The notes: a model not told the origin generated them from the sequence alone. A DNA stretch of 64,000 bases from Pseudomonas sp. PDM14 (GCF_014851905.1 NZ_JACVAQ010000003.1:1-64000), one strand, 5' to 3'; shown: positions 40,726-49,285, counted from the first letter of the stretch. Numbers and translations are program-made.

Positions 40726-41226
40726 ATGGCCCGTGGGGTTAACAAAGTCATTCTGATCGGCAACGTCGGCGGCGACCCGGAAACCCGTTACCTGCCCAAT
40801 GGCAATGCGGTGACCAACATCACCCTGGCCACCACCGACAGCTGGAAGGACAAGCAGACCGGTCAGCAGCAGGACCGTACCGAATGGCACCGCATCGTGT
40901 TCTTCGGCAAGCTGGCGGAAATCGCCGGTGAGTACCTGCGCAAGGGCGGTCAGTGCTACATCGAGGGTCGCCTGCAGACTCGCGAATGGGAGAAGGACGG
41001 CGTCAAGCGCTACACCACCGAGATCGTGGTCGACATGAACGGCACTCTGCAGCTGCTCGGCGGCCGTGGTGGCAACAGCGAAGGTGGTGGCGAGTACGCC
41101 CCGCGTCAGCAGCAGTCGCGCCCGGCACCGCAGCAGTCCGCGCCGCAGCAGCGTCCGACGCCGCAACCGGCCGCCCAGCAGCCGGCCCCGGACTACGACA
41201 GCTTCGACGACGACATCCCGTTCTGA
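40726..41226 (+). CDS. ssb: Single-stranded DNA-binding protein
   Basis: SSB coats single-stranded DNA in replication and repair. The 166-aa protein has an N-terminal OB fold ([41 protein letters not shown]), a Gln/Pro-rich linker (about 115-155) and the acidic tip DSFDDDIPF that recruits partner proteins. TAGGAG lies before the ATG. Its neighbour across the MFS gene is uvrA, a common arrangement. Confidence 0.98.
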   Translation: MARGVNKVILIGNVGGDPETRYLPNGNAVTNITLATTDSWKDKQTGQQQDRTEWHRIVFFGKLAEIAGEYLRKGGQCYIEGRLQTREWEKDGVKRYTTEIVVDMNGTLQLLGGRGGNSEGGGEYAPRQQQSRPAPQQSAPQQRPTPQPAAQQPAPDYDSFDDDIPF

Positions 41227-41247
41227 GTCGCTGCACGTTGACCGAAG

Positions 41248-41274
41248 AAAAGCCCGCCCCGTGCGGGCTTTTTA
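41248..41274 (+). terminator. Terminator after ssb
   Basis: AAAGCCCGC pairs with GCGGGCTTT over a CCCGT-type loop, followed by further T. It ends the conserved MFS-ssb unit; the accessory region begins after it. The next 130 bases (to 41406) hold no recognisable feature. Confidence 0.9.
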
Positions 41275-41406
41275 CTGTCTGAAGAAGGGCGCAGCGAGGT
41301 GCGGGCGGCTGTTCCTGCGCAACGATCAGGCGCGGGCACGTGCGCGCTCGATGAGCGTGGTGTGTGAGTAGAGAAGGGTGATCAGGCTGCGTCGCGCCCG
41401 CGGGCG

Positions 41407-41772
41407 TCAGTTCGCCGGGCCGATCAGTTGCTCGACCAGGGCGATGACCTTGGTTACGTCGAAGGGCTTGTCGAACACCGCGGCGAACAGCTCGGGGCTG
41501 CCGCGGCCAATGCTGCCGTGGGCGCCGCTCATGAGAATGATCGGCAGGTCGGAGGACGCCGGCCTGGCACGTATCGCCTGGGCGAACTCGAGGCCGTCCA
41601 TGACCGGCATCATGAAGTCGGTGATCACCAGCTCCGGGCGCTCGCGGTCGAGCACCTCGAGGCCTTTGCGGCCATTGCCGGCCTTGACCACCATGTAGCC
41701 TTCGTCTTCCAGGGCATAGCCGAGAATATCCGCGATCAAATATTCGTCATCGACTATCAGGACGGTCGTCAT
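41407..41772 (-). CDS. Single-domain response regulator (CheY-like)
   Basis: This 121-aa protein is a lone receiver domain with no output domain. Acidic pocket Asp8-Asp9, phosphoacceptor Asp52 (VITDFMMPVMDG), Ser82 at the Thr/Ser switch position and Lys102 (DKPFD) are all present, so phosphorylation should be possible. It starts 21 bases after the KaiC-like gene and is probably in the same transcript. The PAS kinase two genes upstream is the obvious phosphodonor. It may act by protein contact with the KaiC-like ATPase, or as a phosphate sink (inference). Confidence 0.93.
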   Translation of the reverse strand: MTTVLIVDDEYLIADILGYALEDEGYMVVKAGNGRKGLEVLDRERPELVITDFMMPVMDGLEFAQAIRARPASSDLPIILMSGAHGSIGRGSPELFAAVFDKPFDVTKVIALVEQLIGPAN

Positions 41773-41793
41773 TTCACATGGGCCTGGCTGGAG

Positions 41794-43236
41794 TCATGCG
41801 TCTGGAGCCGGGGTGGCAGTGCCAGACAATACGGCGGTTGCATGTTTGAAGGCCTTGTTGAGGGCGATGCCATTCTGGCTGATGACGACCTCGAATAGCG
41901 CAGGGTCGTAGAAGCTGTCTCTCATCTTAAGTATGGACAGGACCCGCTTTAGTTCAGAGTTCATTTCCACGAAGCGCATCAGCAGCAGGTTGTCGACGAT
42001 GCTCGACAGCTCCGGAGCCGGTGACAGGATCTCGGAGCCGAACAGGTCGCGCATCTCCCAGGTGGCGAAAACCGTCACGCCGCGCCCGCGCAGCTCGCTC
42101 ATCAGCGCGCTGAAGAATTCGTTGAGACGCGCCGGGCTGCTGGCTACGCGGGCCATGCCGCCGAGGCTGTCGATCAGCACGCGTTTGCTGCCGTGTTTCT
42201 CCACCGCCTTGAGCAGGCGGGCGCCGAGGCCGTCGAGCAGGCCTTCGGTGGTCGGCTGCCAGACGATGTGCGCGGTGCCGCTGTCTTCCAGGGCCTGCAG
42301 GTCGATGCCCATGGAGCGGGCCTTGAGGCGCAGGCGTTGCGGCGTTTCGTAGAAACCGAACAGCAGCGCCGGTTCTGCCGGGGTGGCCTTGGCCAGGAAG
42401 CTCAGGCCGAGGCTGGTCTTGCCGATGCCGGACGGCCCCATGACCAGAGTGACCGACGAGGCCGGCAGGCCGCCTTCGACCAGTGTGTCGAGGCTGTCGA
42501 TGCCGCTGGGGATGCGCGTCAGATCGGCGCTGTCCTGCTGCGACGGACGGCTGTAGAGGCTTTCCAGGCGCGGGTGCACGACCAGACCGTCGTCGGTGAT
42601 CTCGCACTCGTGCAGGCCGGAGAGCGCGCCGCTGCCACGGGTCTTGCGCAGCTGGATGCGGCGTACCGAACGGGTGCCGTGCAGCTCTTCACCCATCTCG
42701 ATGACGCCATCGACCATGGTGTGTTCCGGGCTGCCATCGTCCAGGCGCGAGCTGGTGAGAAATAGCACGGTGCAGCCGGCGAAGGCCGCGTGGCCCTGCA
42801 GCTCGGAAATGAATTTCTTGGTGTCGATCTGGTTGTCGGCCTTCGAGCGGGCGTTGAGCAGGCCGTCGACGATCAGCACCGTGGCCTTCTGCCGGCTGAT
42901 CTCGCGGCGCAACAGCTTGACCACTTCATCCAGGCCTTCGTTTTCCAGGGTGTCGAAGGCGCTGACGAACTGGATCTCGTTGCCGACCCGGGACGGGTCG
43001 AAGAAGCGCAGCGTGGAGAGGAACTGGAAGAGACGCTCGTGGGACTCCGAGAGCAGCGTGGCGACCAGTACACGACCGCCGTTGCGCACATGGTTGAAGG
43101 CAATCTGGTTGGCCAGGATGGTCTTGCCCGATCCCGGGCGACCCTGGACGATGTACGACGATCCTGCGATCAAGCCGCCTTTCAACAGAGCGTCGAGTCC
43201 TTCGATTCCGCTTTGAAGGCGTTTTAGCTGTTCCAA
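41794..43236 (-). CDS. KaiC-like two-domain RecA-family ATPase
   Basis: A 480-aa protein of two fused KaiC/RecA domains, as in circadian KaiC. Domain I has Walker A GRPGSGKT (32-39) and Walker B VLIVD (120-124). Domain II has Walker A GPSGIGKT (267-274) and VLIDS (353-357). Ser411-Ser412 (ELSSIVD) align with the Ser431/Thr432 phosphorylation pair of cyanobacterial KaiC, and ILKMR (435-439) with its KMR motif. The catalytic Glu pair is reduced: E64 in SES and E297-T298 in YET. The start is a TTG at 43236 with AGG upstream; the frame stays open another 35 codons, but that part is proline-rich and unlike the family. No kaiA or kaiB is in the window. The function is unknown. Confidence 0.9.
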   Translation of the reverse strand: MEQLKRLQSGIEGLDALLKGGLIAGSSYIVQGRPGSGKTILANQIAFNHVRNGGRVLVATLLSESHERLFQFLSTLRFFDPSRVGNEIQFVSAFDTLENEGLDEVVKLLRREISRQKATVLIVDGLLNARSKADNQIDTKKFISELQGHAAFAGCTVLFLTSSRLDDGSPEHTMVDGVIEMGEELHGTRSVRRIQLRKTRGSGALSGLHECEITDDGLVVHPRLESLYSRPSQQDSADLTRIPSGIDSLDTLVEGGLPASSVTLVMGPSGIGKTSLGLSFLAKATPAEPALLFGFYETPQRLRLKARSMGIDLQALEDSGTAHIVWQPTTEGLLDGLGARLLKAVEKHGSKRVLIDSLGGMARVASSPARLNEFFSALMSELRGRGVTVFATWEMRDLFGSEILSPAPELSSIVDNLLLMRFVEMNSELKRVLSILKMRDSFYDPALFEVVISQNGIALNKAFKHATAVLSGTATPAPDA

Positions 43237-43406
43237 GATCTGGCCTGCCTCAATAAAAAATACGCTGAAGAGTGGCTGGTGCTCTTGGGCAAGCGGGACC
43301 GCCTGGCGCACAGGGTGCGGCGGAGGGGGATGCCGGACCAACCGAAAAAACAGGGCTCCACTTTACCCGCATACATGCCGAACGAACAGGCTGGCGCGTG
43401 CCTGGC

Positions 43407-44552
43407 TCAGCTGTGTCCCCTCCGGCTGGCCGGCAGGTAGAGGATCATCGTGGTGCCCTGGCCGACCAGGCTGTCGACGCGGATCGAACCCTTGCAGCCC
43501 TTGACGAAGCCATACACCTGGCTCAGCCCGAGTCCGGTACCCTTGCCGAAGCGCTTGGTGGTAAAGAACGGTTCGAAGATGCGTTCCAGCGTCGGCCCGT
43601 CGATACCGGGGCCGGAGTCGCTGATCGAGACTTCGACGAACTCGCCGTGCAGGTCATCCCACTCGCCGTGCAGTGTGCGGTTCTGCGCACGCAGGAGGAT
43701 CACCCCGCCGTTTTCCATGGCGTCGCGGGCATTGAAGATCAGGTTGAGCAGCGCCAGCTCCAGCTGACTGGAGTCGACCTCGACCATGTGCAGCTGCTCG
43801 CCCAGCGCGATGTCCAGCTGGGTCTTTTTCGGCAGCGCCTGGGACAGGAAGCGGCGGGCCGAGACCAGGGTTTCGTTGAGGTCCACCGCCTGGTTGTCGG
43901 GATCGCGGCGCCGGGCGAAGGTCAGCAGGTGCCCGGTCAGCTGGCTGCCGCGCATGCCGGCATCGTGAATGCTTTCGAGCAGGCTGTTCAGGCGCTCCGG
44001 GCTCGGGTTGCGCAGGGCCATGGCCGAGGCGCCGATGATCACCGTGAGCAGGTTGTTGAAGTCATGCGCCATGCCGCCGGTAAGCTGGCCCAGGGCCTCC
44101 ATTTTCTGCGCCTGGAACAGCTGGGCGCGCATGGTCTCCATGTGCAGTTGCGACTCGTGGCGTTCGGTCATGTCGCGGGTGATCTTGGCCAGGCCGATCA
44201 CCGTGCCGTTCTCGTCGTAGATCGCATCGAGCACGCCGAGCGCCCAGAACTGCGTGCCGTCCTTGCGCAAGCGCCAGCCTTCGTTCTGTGAACGGCCTTC
44301 GCGGATGGCGGTTTCGATGAGCATCTGCGGCTTGCCGTTGATGCGGTCTTCGGGGGTGAAGAACATCGACAGGTGCTGGCCGATGGCTTCGTCGGCGCTG
44401 TAGCCCTTGATGTGCTGGGCGCCGGTGTTCCACGAGACGATGCGGCCGTCGGTATCGAGCATGTAGATCGCGTAATCCACCACGGCCTGCACCAGCAGTT
44501 CATAGCTGTGCTCGGTCAGGGCGCGGGATTTCAGCGGGGCGTTGGCGTGCAT
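43407..44552 (-). CDS. Cytosolic PAS-domain sensor histidine kinase
   Basis: The 381-aa protein has no membrane segment. A PAS domain covers about residues 18-130 ([21 protein letters not shown] to [11 protein letters not shown]). The HisKA domain has phosphoacceptor His163 in [11 protein letters not shown]. The ATPase domain has the N box NLIFNARD (270-277), G1 DSGPGI (312-317) and GKGTGLGLS. It therefore looks fully active. The ligand of the PAS domain is unknown; no haem- or flavin-specific motif was identified. It precedes the KaiC-like gene by 170 bases on the same strand, which may hold a second promoter, and is likely to feed the response regulator at 41407. Confidence 0.93.
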   Translation of the reverse strand: MHANAPLKSRALTEHSYELLVQAVVDYAIYMLDTDGRIVSWNTGAQHIKGYSADEAIGQHLSMFFTPEDRINGKPQMLIETAIREGRSQNEGWRLRKDGTQFWALGVLDAIYDENGTVIGLAKITRDMTERHESQLHMETMRAQLFQAQKMEALGQLTGGMAHDFNNLLTVIIGASAMALRNPSPERLNSLLESIHDAGMRGSQLTGHLLTFARRRDPDNQAVDLNETLVSARRFLSQALPKKTQLDIALGEQLHMVEVDSSQLELALLNLIFNARDAMENGGVILLRAQNRTLHGEWDDLHGEFVEVSISDSGPGIDGPTLERIFEPFFTTKRFGKGTGLGLSQVYGFVKGCKGSIRVDSLVGQGTTMILYLPASRRGHS

Positions 44553-44812
44553 ACGGCCACATTCTTGCGCTGCGGGATCATGGCTGGAGTGTAGAGCCTC
44601 GGCTGCTGGGAAAAATGAACCACTCGGCAGTTATACGACTGTGTTGTGCGCTTGCCAACCTGCTACACCGTAGAACGCTCAGGCACTAGGCAGCAGGAAC
44701 GGCGCTTGGTTCAACCCGTTGTTGTGCGGGTGGTACGGTCGTCGGCTGTTGTGAATCTTTCCGCGACCGCTCAAGTCCACAGCCCTGACAGCCAATCAGT
44801 CAGGAGATGGAC

Positions 44813-45274
44813 ATGAGTACGCAACGCAAGACGCAGGCGCCCCGGGAAATCGACGACATTCAGGATCGCATGGGCTCGCTGGAGCAACTCGATTTCAGCG
44901 CGCGCAAAGACGAGCGCCAGGGGCGCATCGGCGATGAGCGGCCGCAGGCCGAGCAGGATCACGAATTCTCCGACCAGCGCGTGCGCGAAGCCGGGCTGAG
45001 TGGTGGCGAGACGCTGGGTGAAGGCGAGCACGAGGACGGCGTGAGCATGGACGACCTCAGTCCGGAAACCCTGCTCGACGAGAGTGGCGCTCGTTCACCA
45101 CGTGAGCCGGGCGAGCGCGGCGCGCTGGACCAGGACCTGAGCATCGTCGATGGCGACCAGATTGGTGCCGGCGGCGGCCTCGATGAAGCCGAGTTGGCGC
45201 GGCGCGACCCGCTGGACGGCAAGCCCTGGGGCCGTGAGCCGCAGGGCCCGGATCTGGATGAGGAAGAGGACTGA
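44813..45274 (+). CDS. Small acidic protein of unknown function ('HPr-related' family of pseudomonads)
   Basis: A 153-aa, very acidic and hydrophilic protein with no membrane segment or enzyme motif. Recognisable blocks are REIDDIQDRMGSLEQLDF, LSPETLLDESGARSPREPG and LDEAELARRDPLDGKPWG. They match a family that pseudomonad annotations often call phosphotransferase system HPr-related protein, but I see no HPr fold or active His. I chose ATG 44813: AGGAG (44802-44806) is at the right distance for it, while the ATG six bases earlier would be too close. It is probably largely disordered. The 260 bases before it, between the divergent kinase gene and this start, contain no gene I can support. Confidence 0.75.
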   Translation: MSTQRKTQAPREIDDIQDRMGSLEQLDFSARKDERQGRIGDERPQAEQDHEFSDQRVREAGLSGGETLGEGEHEDGVSMDDLSPETLLDESGARSPREPGERGALDQDLSIVDGDQIGAGGGLDEAELARRDPLDGKPWGREPQGPDLDEEED

Positions 45275-45311
45275 GGGCGATTCCGCGCGTCGGCGTGTGG
45301 TGGGCGCGTTG

Positions 45312-46160
45312 CTATTTCAGCTCCCAGCGCCCGTCCACGCGATGTGCCAGGCCACGCTGGCCGAGTGATTCCAGGTAGCGCTGCATGCCTTTTTCGCCGC
45401 GCTTGCGGAACAGGCGGATACTGCGCGGCAGCAGGTTGGGGAAGAGCATCGCCAGGGCTGACAGCCATGACTCGCTGGCCTTGGGCGTGCGTTCCAGGCA
45501 TGGACTGTCGAGCATGCGCAGCACCTGGTCGGCGACCGCTTCCGGCTGTTGCGGAGGGTCGATGAATTGCAGGGCGTTGCCACCTTCGATGGCCTCGCGT
45601 TGCAGCATCGGGGTTTCCGTCGCGGCCGGCAGAATCGAGCCGACCTTGATGCCCTTGTTCGCCAGGTCCAGGCCGATCGACAGCATGGCGCCACGCAGGC
45701 CGAACTTGCTGGCGCTGTAGATCGGCGATTCCGGCATGGGGAAGATGCCGCCGATGGACACCGTGGTGATCACCCGCGGATCGGCCGAGCGCTTGAGCAG
45801 CGGAATGGCCAGGCGCGTGAGGATCAGCGGCGAGATCAGGTTGATGTTCAGCTCGCCGACGATGCTCTCCACCGAGCGTTCGTCGAAGGCCTCGACGCGG
45901 GTGATCGCCGCATTGTTGATGAGGATGTCGAGACGGCCGAACTGCTGCTCGACCTGCTCGATGAGCCGTTGCAGGTCGGCGTGGTTGGCCAGGTCGGCGA
46001 CTACCGCAGTGGCCTGCGGCCCCAGCCGCTCGAGGGCCTGGTCCAGGCGTTCGCGGTCGATGTCCACCAGCACCAGGCGCATGCCGCGCTGGATCAGCTT
46101 GGCGCAGATGGCCTGACCGATGCCGCCGGCCCCGCCGGTTATCACTACCACTTCATTCAT
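45312..46160 (-). CDS. Short-chain dehydrogenase/reductase
   Basis: A classical NAD(P)-dependent SDR of 282 aa. The cofactor motif TGGAGGIG is at residues 8-15, NNAA is at 82-85 and the catalytic Ser135, Tyr148 and Lys152 (YSASK) are all present. Asp33-Ile34 after the second strand suggests NAD preference (inference). ATG 46160 was chosen over an in-frame start 102 bases upstream because the fold starts there (MNEVVVITGG). The C-terminal tail is longer than in minimal SDRs. It lies 128 bases downstream of the monooxygenase gene on the same strand, separated by an inverted repeat, and may oxidise or reduce its substrate or product. Confidence 0.9.
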   Translation of the reverse strand: MNEVVVITGGAGGIGQAICAKLIQRGMRLVLVDIDRERLDQALERLGPQATAVVADLANHADLQRLIEQVEQQFGRLDILINNAAITRVEAFDERSVESIVGELNINLISPLILTRLAIPLLKRSADPRVITTVSIGGIFPMPESPIYSASKFGLRGAMLSIGLDLANKGIKVGSILPAATETPMLQREAIEGGNALQFIDPPQQPEAVADQVLRMLDSPCLERTPKASESWLSALAMLFPNLLPRSIRLFRKRGEKGMQRYLESLGQRGLAHRVDGRWELK

Positions 46161-46216
46161 GGTCGGTACTCGTTGAGAGCCAGGGCCGAGGCCACGGTTT
46201 TTCAAGCGGCTCCCGC

Positions 46217-46267
46217 GTAGGGTGCGCCAAGCGCACCGGGTGTCGCTGCGTGGTGGGCGCACCCTAC
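46217..46267. repeat. REP-like inverted repeat, GTAGGGTGCGCC type (best copy)
   Basis: GTAGGGTGCGCC (46217-46228) is matched perfectly by GGCGCACCCTAC (46256-46267). Similar elements occur at 49209, 53611 and 60776, all between genes. In this copy it separates the monooxygenase and SDR genes and could form a hairpin in their message. Confidence 0.75.
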
Positions 46268-46288
46268 GAGAGCAGCATTGGCGATTGC

Positions 46289-47689
46289 CTAGACGGCGGT
46301 TTCTACCGGCTTCAACGGCACGCCGGAGAAGCCCGCGTGCTTACGCAGCGCGGCGTAGTAGCCGTCGTCCAGCTCGCCCCAGGCGAAGCGCTGGCGCAGC
46401 TTGCGCAGCTGAGTCTTCAGCGCGTGCACTTCCAGGTACACCTCGTGGCGCTGCGACTGGATGAAGTTGATGCCGCCAGTAAGGTCCGGGTCGTCATGGG
46501 CGATCAGCTGCTCGAACTCGCGGGAGCGTTGGGGGCGCTGCAGCTGGTCGCGCAGGTAGCAGGCGACGGCGTGGGCTTCGTTGTCGAACAGCTTGTAGGC
46601 ACTGGAGTTGGTTTCCAGGTAGCCGATGCCGAACAGGTTGTGGTGCTGGCGGCTGAAGATCGACAGGTACAGCTGCGGGCGTCCGCCCTTCCACTCGAAG
46701 TAGTCGGCGGCGTACTTGCAGCTCCACTTGTAGCCGGTGGCGTAGATCACCAGGTCCAGCGCTTCGCGGCGGCCATCCTTGAACACCACCTCGTCGCCCT
46801 CGTAGCGGGCCACGTCGGGGCGCGCCTCGATGTCGCCGTGCTGCAGGTAGTGCAGCAGCTGGGTGTTCATCAGCGGGTGGCTCTCGAACAGCTTGTGGTC
46901 GGGCTTGGGCAGGCCGAAACGGGTCACGTCGCCGTTGATCAGGCGCAGGATCAGGCTGAACACCGGACGCACCAACCAGATCGGCAGCTGTGGGCCTTTC
47001 TCGCTGACCTCGTCGGCGGGCAGGCCGAACAAGTGCTTGGGGATGAAGTGATAGCCGCGGCGCAGGCTGATGAAGGCCTTGCTGGCGTGGGTGGCGGCGT
47101 CGCAGGCGATGTCCGCGCCGGAGTTGCCGGCGCCAACGATCATCACCCGCTTGCCCTTGAATTCATCGGCCTGCTTGAAGGTCACCGAGTGGCGGATCTC
47201 GCCGTTGAACTGGCCTTCGATGGTCGGCATGTTCGGGTCCCAGTTGCAGCCGGTGGCGCACACCACGGCGCGGTAGCAACGCTGCTCGCCGCCGGCCAGG
47301 GTAACCAGCCAGCGGCCGTCGTCGCGCTTGAACACGTGCTCGACGGCGGTGTTGAAGCGGATGTTGTCGTAGAGGTCGAAGGCGCGGGCGAAGGCGCGGG
47401 CGTATTCGAGGATCTGCCGGTTGCTCGGGTAGTCCGGGAAGTGCTTGGGCATCGGGAAATCGAGGAAACCGGAGAGGTCACGCGAGGAGATGAAGTGCGC
47501 GGACTCGTACATCGGCGTGCCGGGGTTGCTGATGTCCCATACGCCGCCGACATCGCTGTGGCGCTCGAACTGTTCGTAGTGCAGGCCCTGGCGCTTCAGC
47601 GCGCGGGCCATGCACAGGCCGCCGGGGCCGCCGCCGATGATGCACACGGCGTCGCCGCAATCCTGGATGGTGATGTTCTCTGTGCTCAC
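46289..47689 (-). CDS. Flavin-containing monooxygenase
   Basis: An FAD- and NADPH-dependent monooxygenase of 466 aa. The FAD motif is IGGGPGG (18-24) and the NADPH motif is VGAGNSGAD (185-193). Between them FNGEIRHSVTF (161-171) fits the FMO fingerprint FxGxxxHxxxF, and ATGYK lies near the end. Such enzymes hydroxylate N or S atoms or do Baeyer-Villiger oxidation; the fingerprint lacks the WP/D ending of type I Baeyer-Villiger enzymes. The start codon is GTG at 47689 with GGAGAG upstream. The substrate is unknown. The AraC-type regulator lies 337 bases upstream on the same strand and the SDR downstream. Confidence 0.9.
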   Translation of the reverse strand: MSTENITIQDCGDAVCIIGGGPGGLCMARALKRQGLHYEQFERHSDVGGVWDISNPGTPMYESAHFISSRDLSGFLDFPMPKHFPDYPSNRQILEYARAFARAFDLYDNIRFNTAVEHVFKRDDGRWLVTLAGGEQRCYRAVVCATGCNWDPNMPTIEGQFNGEIRHSVTFKQADEFKGKRVMIVGAGNSGADIACDAATHASKAFISLRRGYHFIPKHLFGLPADEVSEKGPQLPIWLVRPVFSLILRLINGDVTRFGLPKPDHKLFESHPLMNTQLLHYLQHGDIEARPDVARYEGDEVVFKDGRREALDLVIYATGYKWSCKYAADYFEWKGGRPQLYLSIFSRQHHNLFGIGYLETNSSAYKLFDNEAHAVACYLRDQLQRPQRSREFEQLIAHDDPDLTGGINFIQSQRHEVYLEVHALKTQLRKLRQRFAWGELDDGYYAALRKHAGFSGVPLKPVETAV

Positions 47690-47924
47690 GGGGCTCTCCG
47701 CTCTCGGTGGTGGGCGATGGGCTCACGGTAGCCAAGGCGGGAAATGCTCAGCAGGGGCGCGATGGCCGCGAAAGGGGGCCGAAATGGACAGGTGTGGCTT
47801 CCTTCTTTTTTTGCAAGAGAGGGCTCGAAGAGTGGGGCGAGGTGCGTTCATGGCGCCGGGCGCAGTGTCGGAGAGTGCCTTGCGTTTGAGCGGCGCGGAG
47901 TGAAGTCGTAGCGGCGGAGCTTTT

Positions 47925-48022
47925 CCTTCTCCCTCCGGGAGAGGGTGCCCGAAGGGCGGGTGAGGGTAGATGGGCGCGTGGTCGCCAATCCTTCACCCCA
48001 GCTTCTCCCGGAGGGAGAGGGG
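47925..48022. repeat. Inverted repeat of CTCCCTCCGGGAGA type in the 337-base spacer
   Basis: TCTCCCTCCGGGAGAGGG starts at about 47928 and its inverse, TTCTCCCGGAGGGAGAGGG, lies at 48003-48021. Between them is GGTGCCCGAAGGGCGGGTGAGGG. This is a REP/BIME-like element of a type common between genes in high-GC gamma-proteobacteria. A fragment (CCCTCGGGAGGGAGGAGAGGGTGAGGGG) recurs at about 59871. The rest of the spacer (47690-47924), upstream of the monooxygenase, contains no gene; it should hold that gene's promoter and possibly the AraC-family operator, but I see no clear motif. Confidence 0.7.
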
Positions 48023-48026
48023 GCAG

Positions 48027-49061
48027 TCAGGCCGGGTGGATCTGCCGGCGGGCTTCGCGTGGGGCCACGCCGGTCCAGCGTTTGAAGGCGCGGCGGAAGT
48101 TGCGCACATCGCTGAAGCCGGTTTCGCTGGCGACGTCGATCAGGCGGCTGTCGCGGTGGCTGAGCAGGGCCAGGGCCTTGGCCCGACGCAGGGCGTCGAC
48201 GATGCCGTGGTAGGACAGCCCGGCATCGCCGATGCGCCGGCGCAAGGTGCGCTCGCCGAGGTTGAGCTGGCGCGCCAGGTCGGCCAGCGGCGGCGGGTTG
48301 CAGAGGTTCTTGCGGATCTCGCGCTGGATGGTCTCGATCAGGTCGGACGTGCCCTGTTCGTCCCAGCGCTCGCTGTCGAGCAGGGCGGCGATTTCGGCGG
48401 CGACGTAATCGTCGCGGGTCGGCAGCGGCAGCTCCAGCCAGCGGGCGTCGAAGCTGATGCGGTTGTGCCCGGCGCCGAAGCGCACCGGGCAGTCGAACAG
48501 CTCGGCATAGCGTTGCGCATGGGCCGGGCGCGGGTACTCCAGTTCTATGGCGTTGAGGTGCAGCGTCTCGCCGGAGAGGTGGCGGACGATGGCCTGGCAA
48601 CTGGAAAAGGCTTCCTCCAGGTAGAACACCGCCACGTCCGGGTCGAAGAAGCGCGTGCTGGCGAAGATCAGGCACTTGTCGCCGCGCAGTTCCATTTCGT
48701 AGTCGAGCAGGGCGCCGGTACGACGCTGGTAGCGCAGGGCCAGGTCGAGTGCCTCACCGAGACTCGGGCTGGCGAGCATGGCCATGCCGACCAGGCCCCA
48801 GGACACCGCGGTCTGGCGGCTGCCGACCGCCAGCCCCAGGCCGCTGTCATCCAGGCTGTGCAGGGCGCGGCGCACCAGCAGGTAACTCTGCCGGTAAGAC
48901 AGCCGATAGCCGGGCTTTTTCAGGTCATCCGGCTCGAAGCCCAGGCCGCGGCACAGGTGCGCCGGGTCACGCCCCAGCGCGGCGACGTGCTGCAGGAGAA
49001 AACGCGAGATCTGCGGCGGCGCCGAGGCCTCCGAGTAGCGCGGGTCGGCGATGGGTTTCAT
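48027..49061 (-). CDS. AraC-family transcriptional regulator (OruR/ArcR-like)
   Basis: A 344-aa regulator with the long N-terminal effector domain seen in OruR/ArgR-like AraC proteins (about residues 15-205). A double helix-turn-helix follows at about 235-335 (LADLARQLNLGERTLRRRIGDAG; LIDVASETGFSDVRNFRRAFKRWTGVAP). ATG 49061 is chosen because AGGAG lies 7 bases upstream; the GTG six bases earlier would be too close. It reads in the same direction as the monooxygenase and SDR, so it may activate them from its upstream position (inference). The inducer is unknown. Confidence 0.9.
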   Translation of the reverse strand: MKPIADPRYSEASAPPQISRFLLQHVAALGRDPAHLCRGLGFEPDDLKKPGYRLSYRQSYLLVRRALHSLDDSGLGLAVGSRQTAVSWGLVGMAMLASPSLGEALDLALRYQRRTGALLDYEMELRGDKCLIFASTRFFDPDVAVFYLEEAFSSCQAIVRHLSGETLHLNAIELEYPRPAHAQRYAELFDCPVRFGAGHNRISFDARWLELPLPTRDDYVAAEIAALLDSERWDEQGTSDLIETIQREIRKNLCNPPPLADLARQLNLGERTLRRRIGDAGLSYHGIVDALRRAKALALLSHRDSRLIDVASETGFSDVRNFRRAFKRWTGVAPREARRQIHPA

Positions 49062-49208
49062 GGGCACGCTCCTGGCAGGAGGCTGTCATTCGGCGTCGAG
49101 AGCCTGGTTCTTTTCGTTATGTGGCGCCTCTTCGGGCGCCGTTTTCATAGGTAGCACGGGTGTTCGTCGCGGCGCCAGCCAGCAAGTGGTCTGGGGTGCG
49201 TCGCCTAT

Positions 49209-49274
49209 CCGTAGGGTGCGCCGTGCGCACCTGGAGTTGTGCGTGGGCATCGGTGCGCATGGCGCGCCCTGCGG
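49209..49274. repeat. REP-like inverted repeat, second copy
   Basis: The 23-base arm starting CCGTAGGGTGCGCCG (49209-49231) is matched by an inverse arm at 49252-49274 with about three mismatches. Same family as the element at 46217. It lies between the convergent ends/starts of the AraC gene and the aldolase-like gene; the 224-base spacer holds nothing else I can support. Confidence 0.7.
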
Positions 49275-49285
49275 TTTCGTATTCT

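Noticed and set aside
41275..41406. Small gene between ssb and the response regulator
   Set aside because: No frame has a Shine-Dalgarno and start with plausible coding character.
43237..43341. N-terminal extension of 35 codons on the KaiC-like protein
   Set aside because: The extra segment is proline- and histidine-rich, has no Shine-Dalgarno and is unlike the family; TTG 43236 starts right before the KaiC domain.
41407..45274. kaiA or kaiB next to the KaiC-like gene
   Set aside because: No neighbouring reading frame has a KaiB thioredoxin-like or KaiA sequence; the nearest small protein (44813) is acidic and disordered in look.
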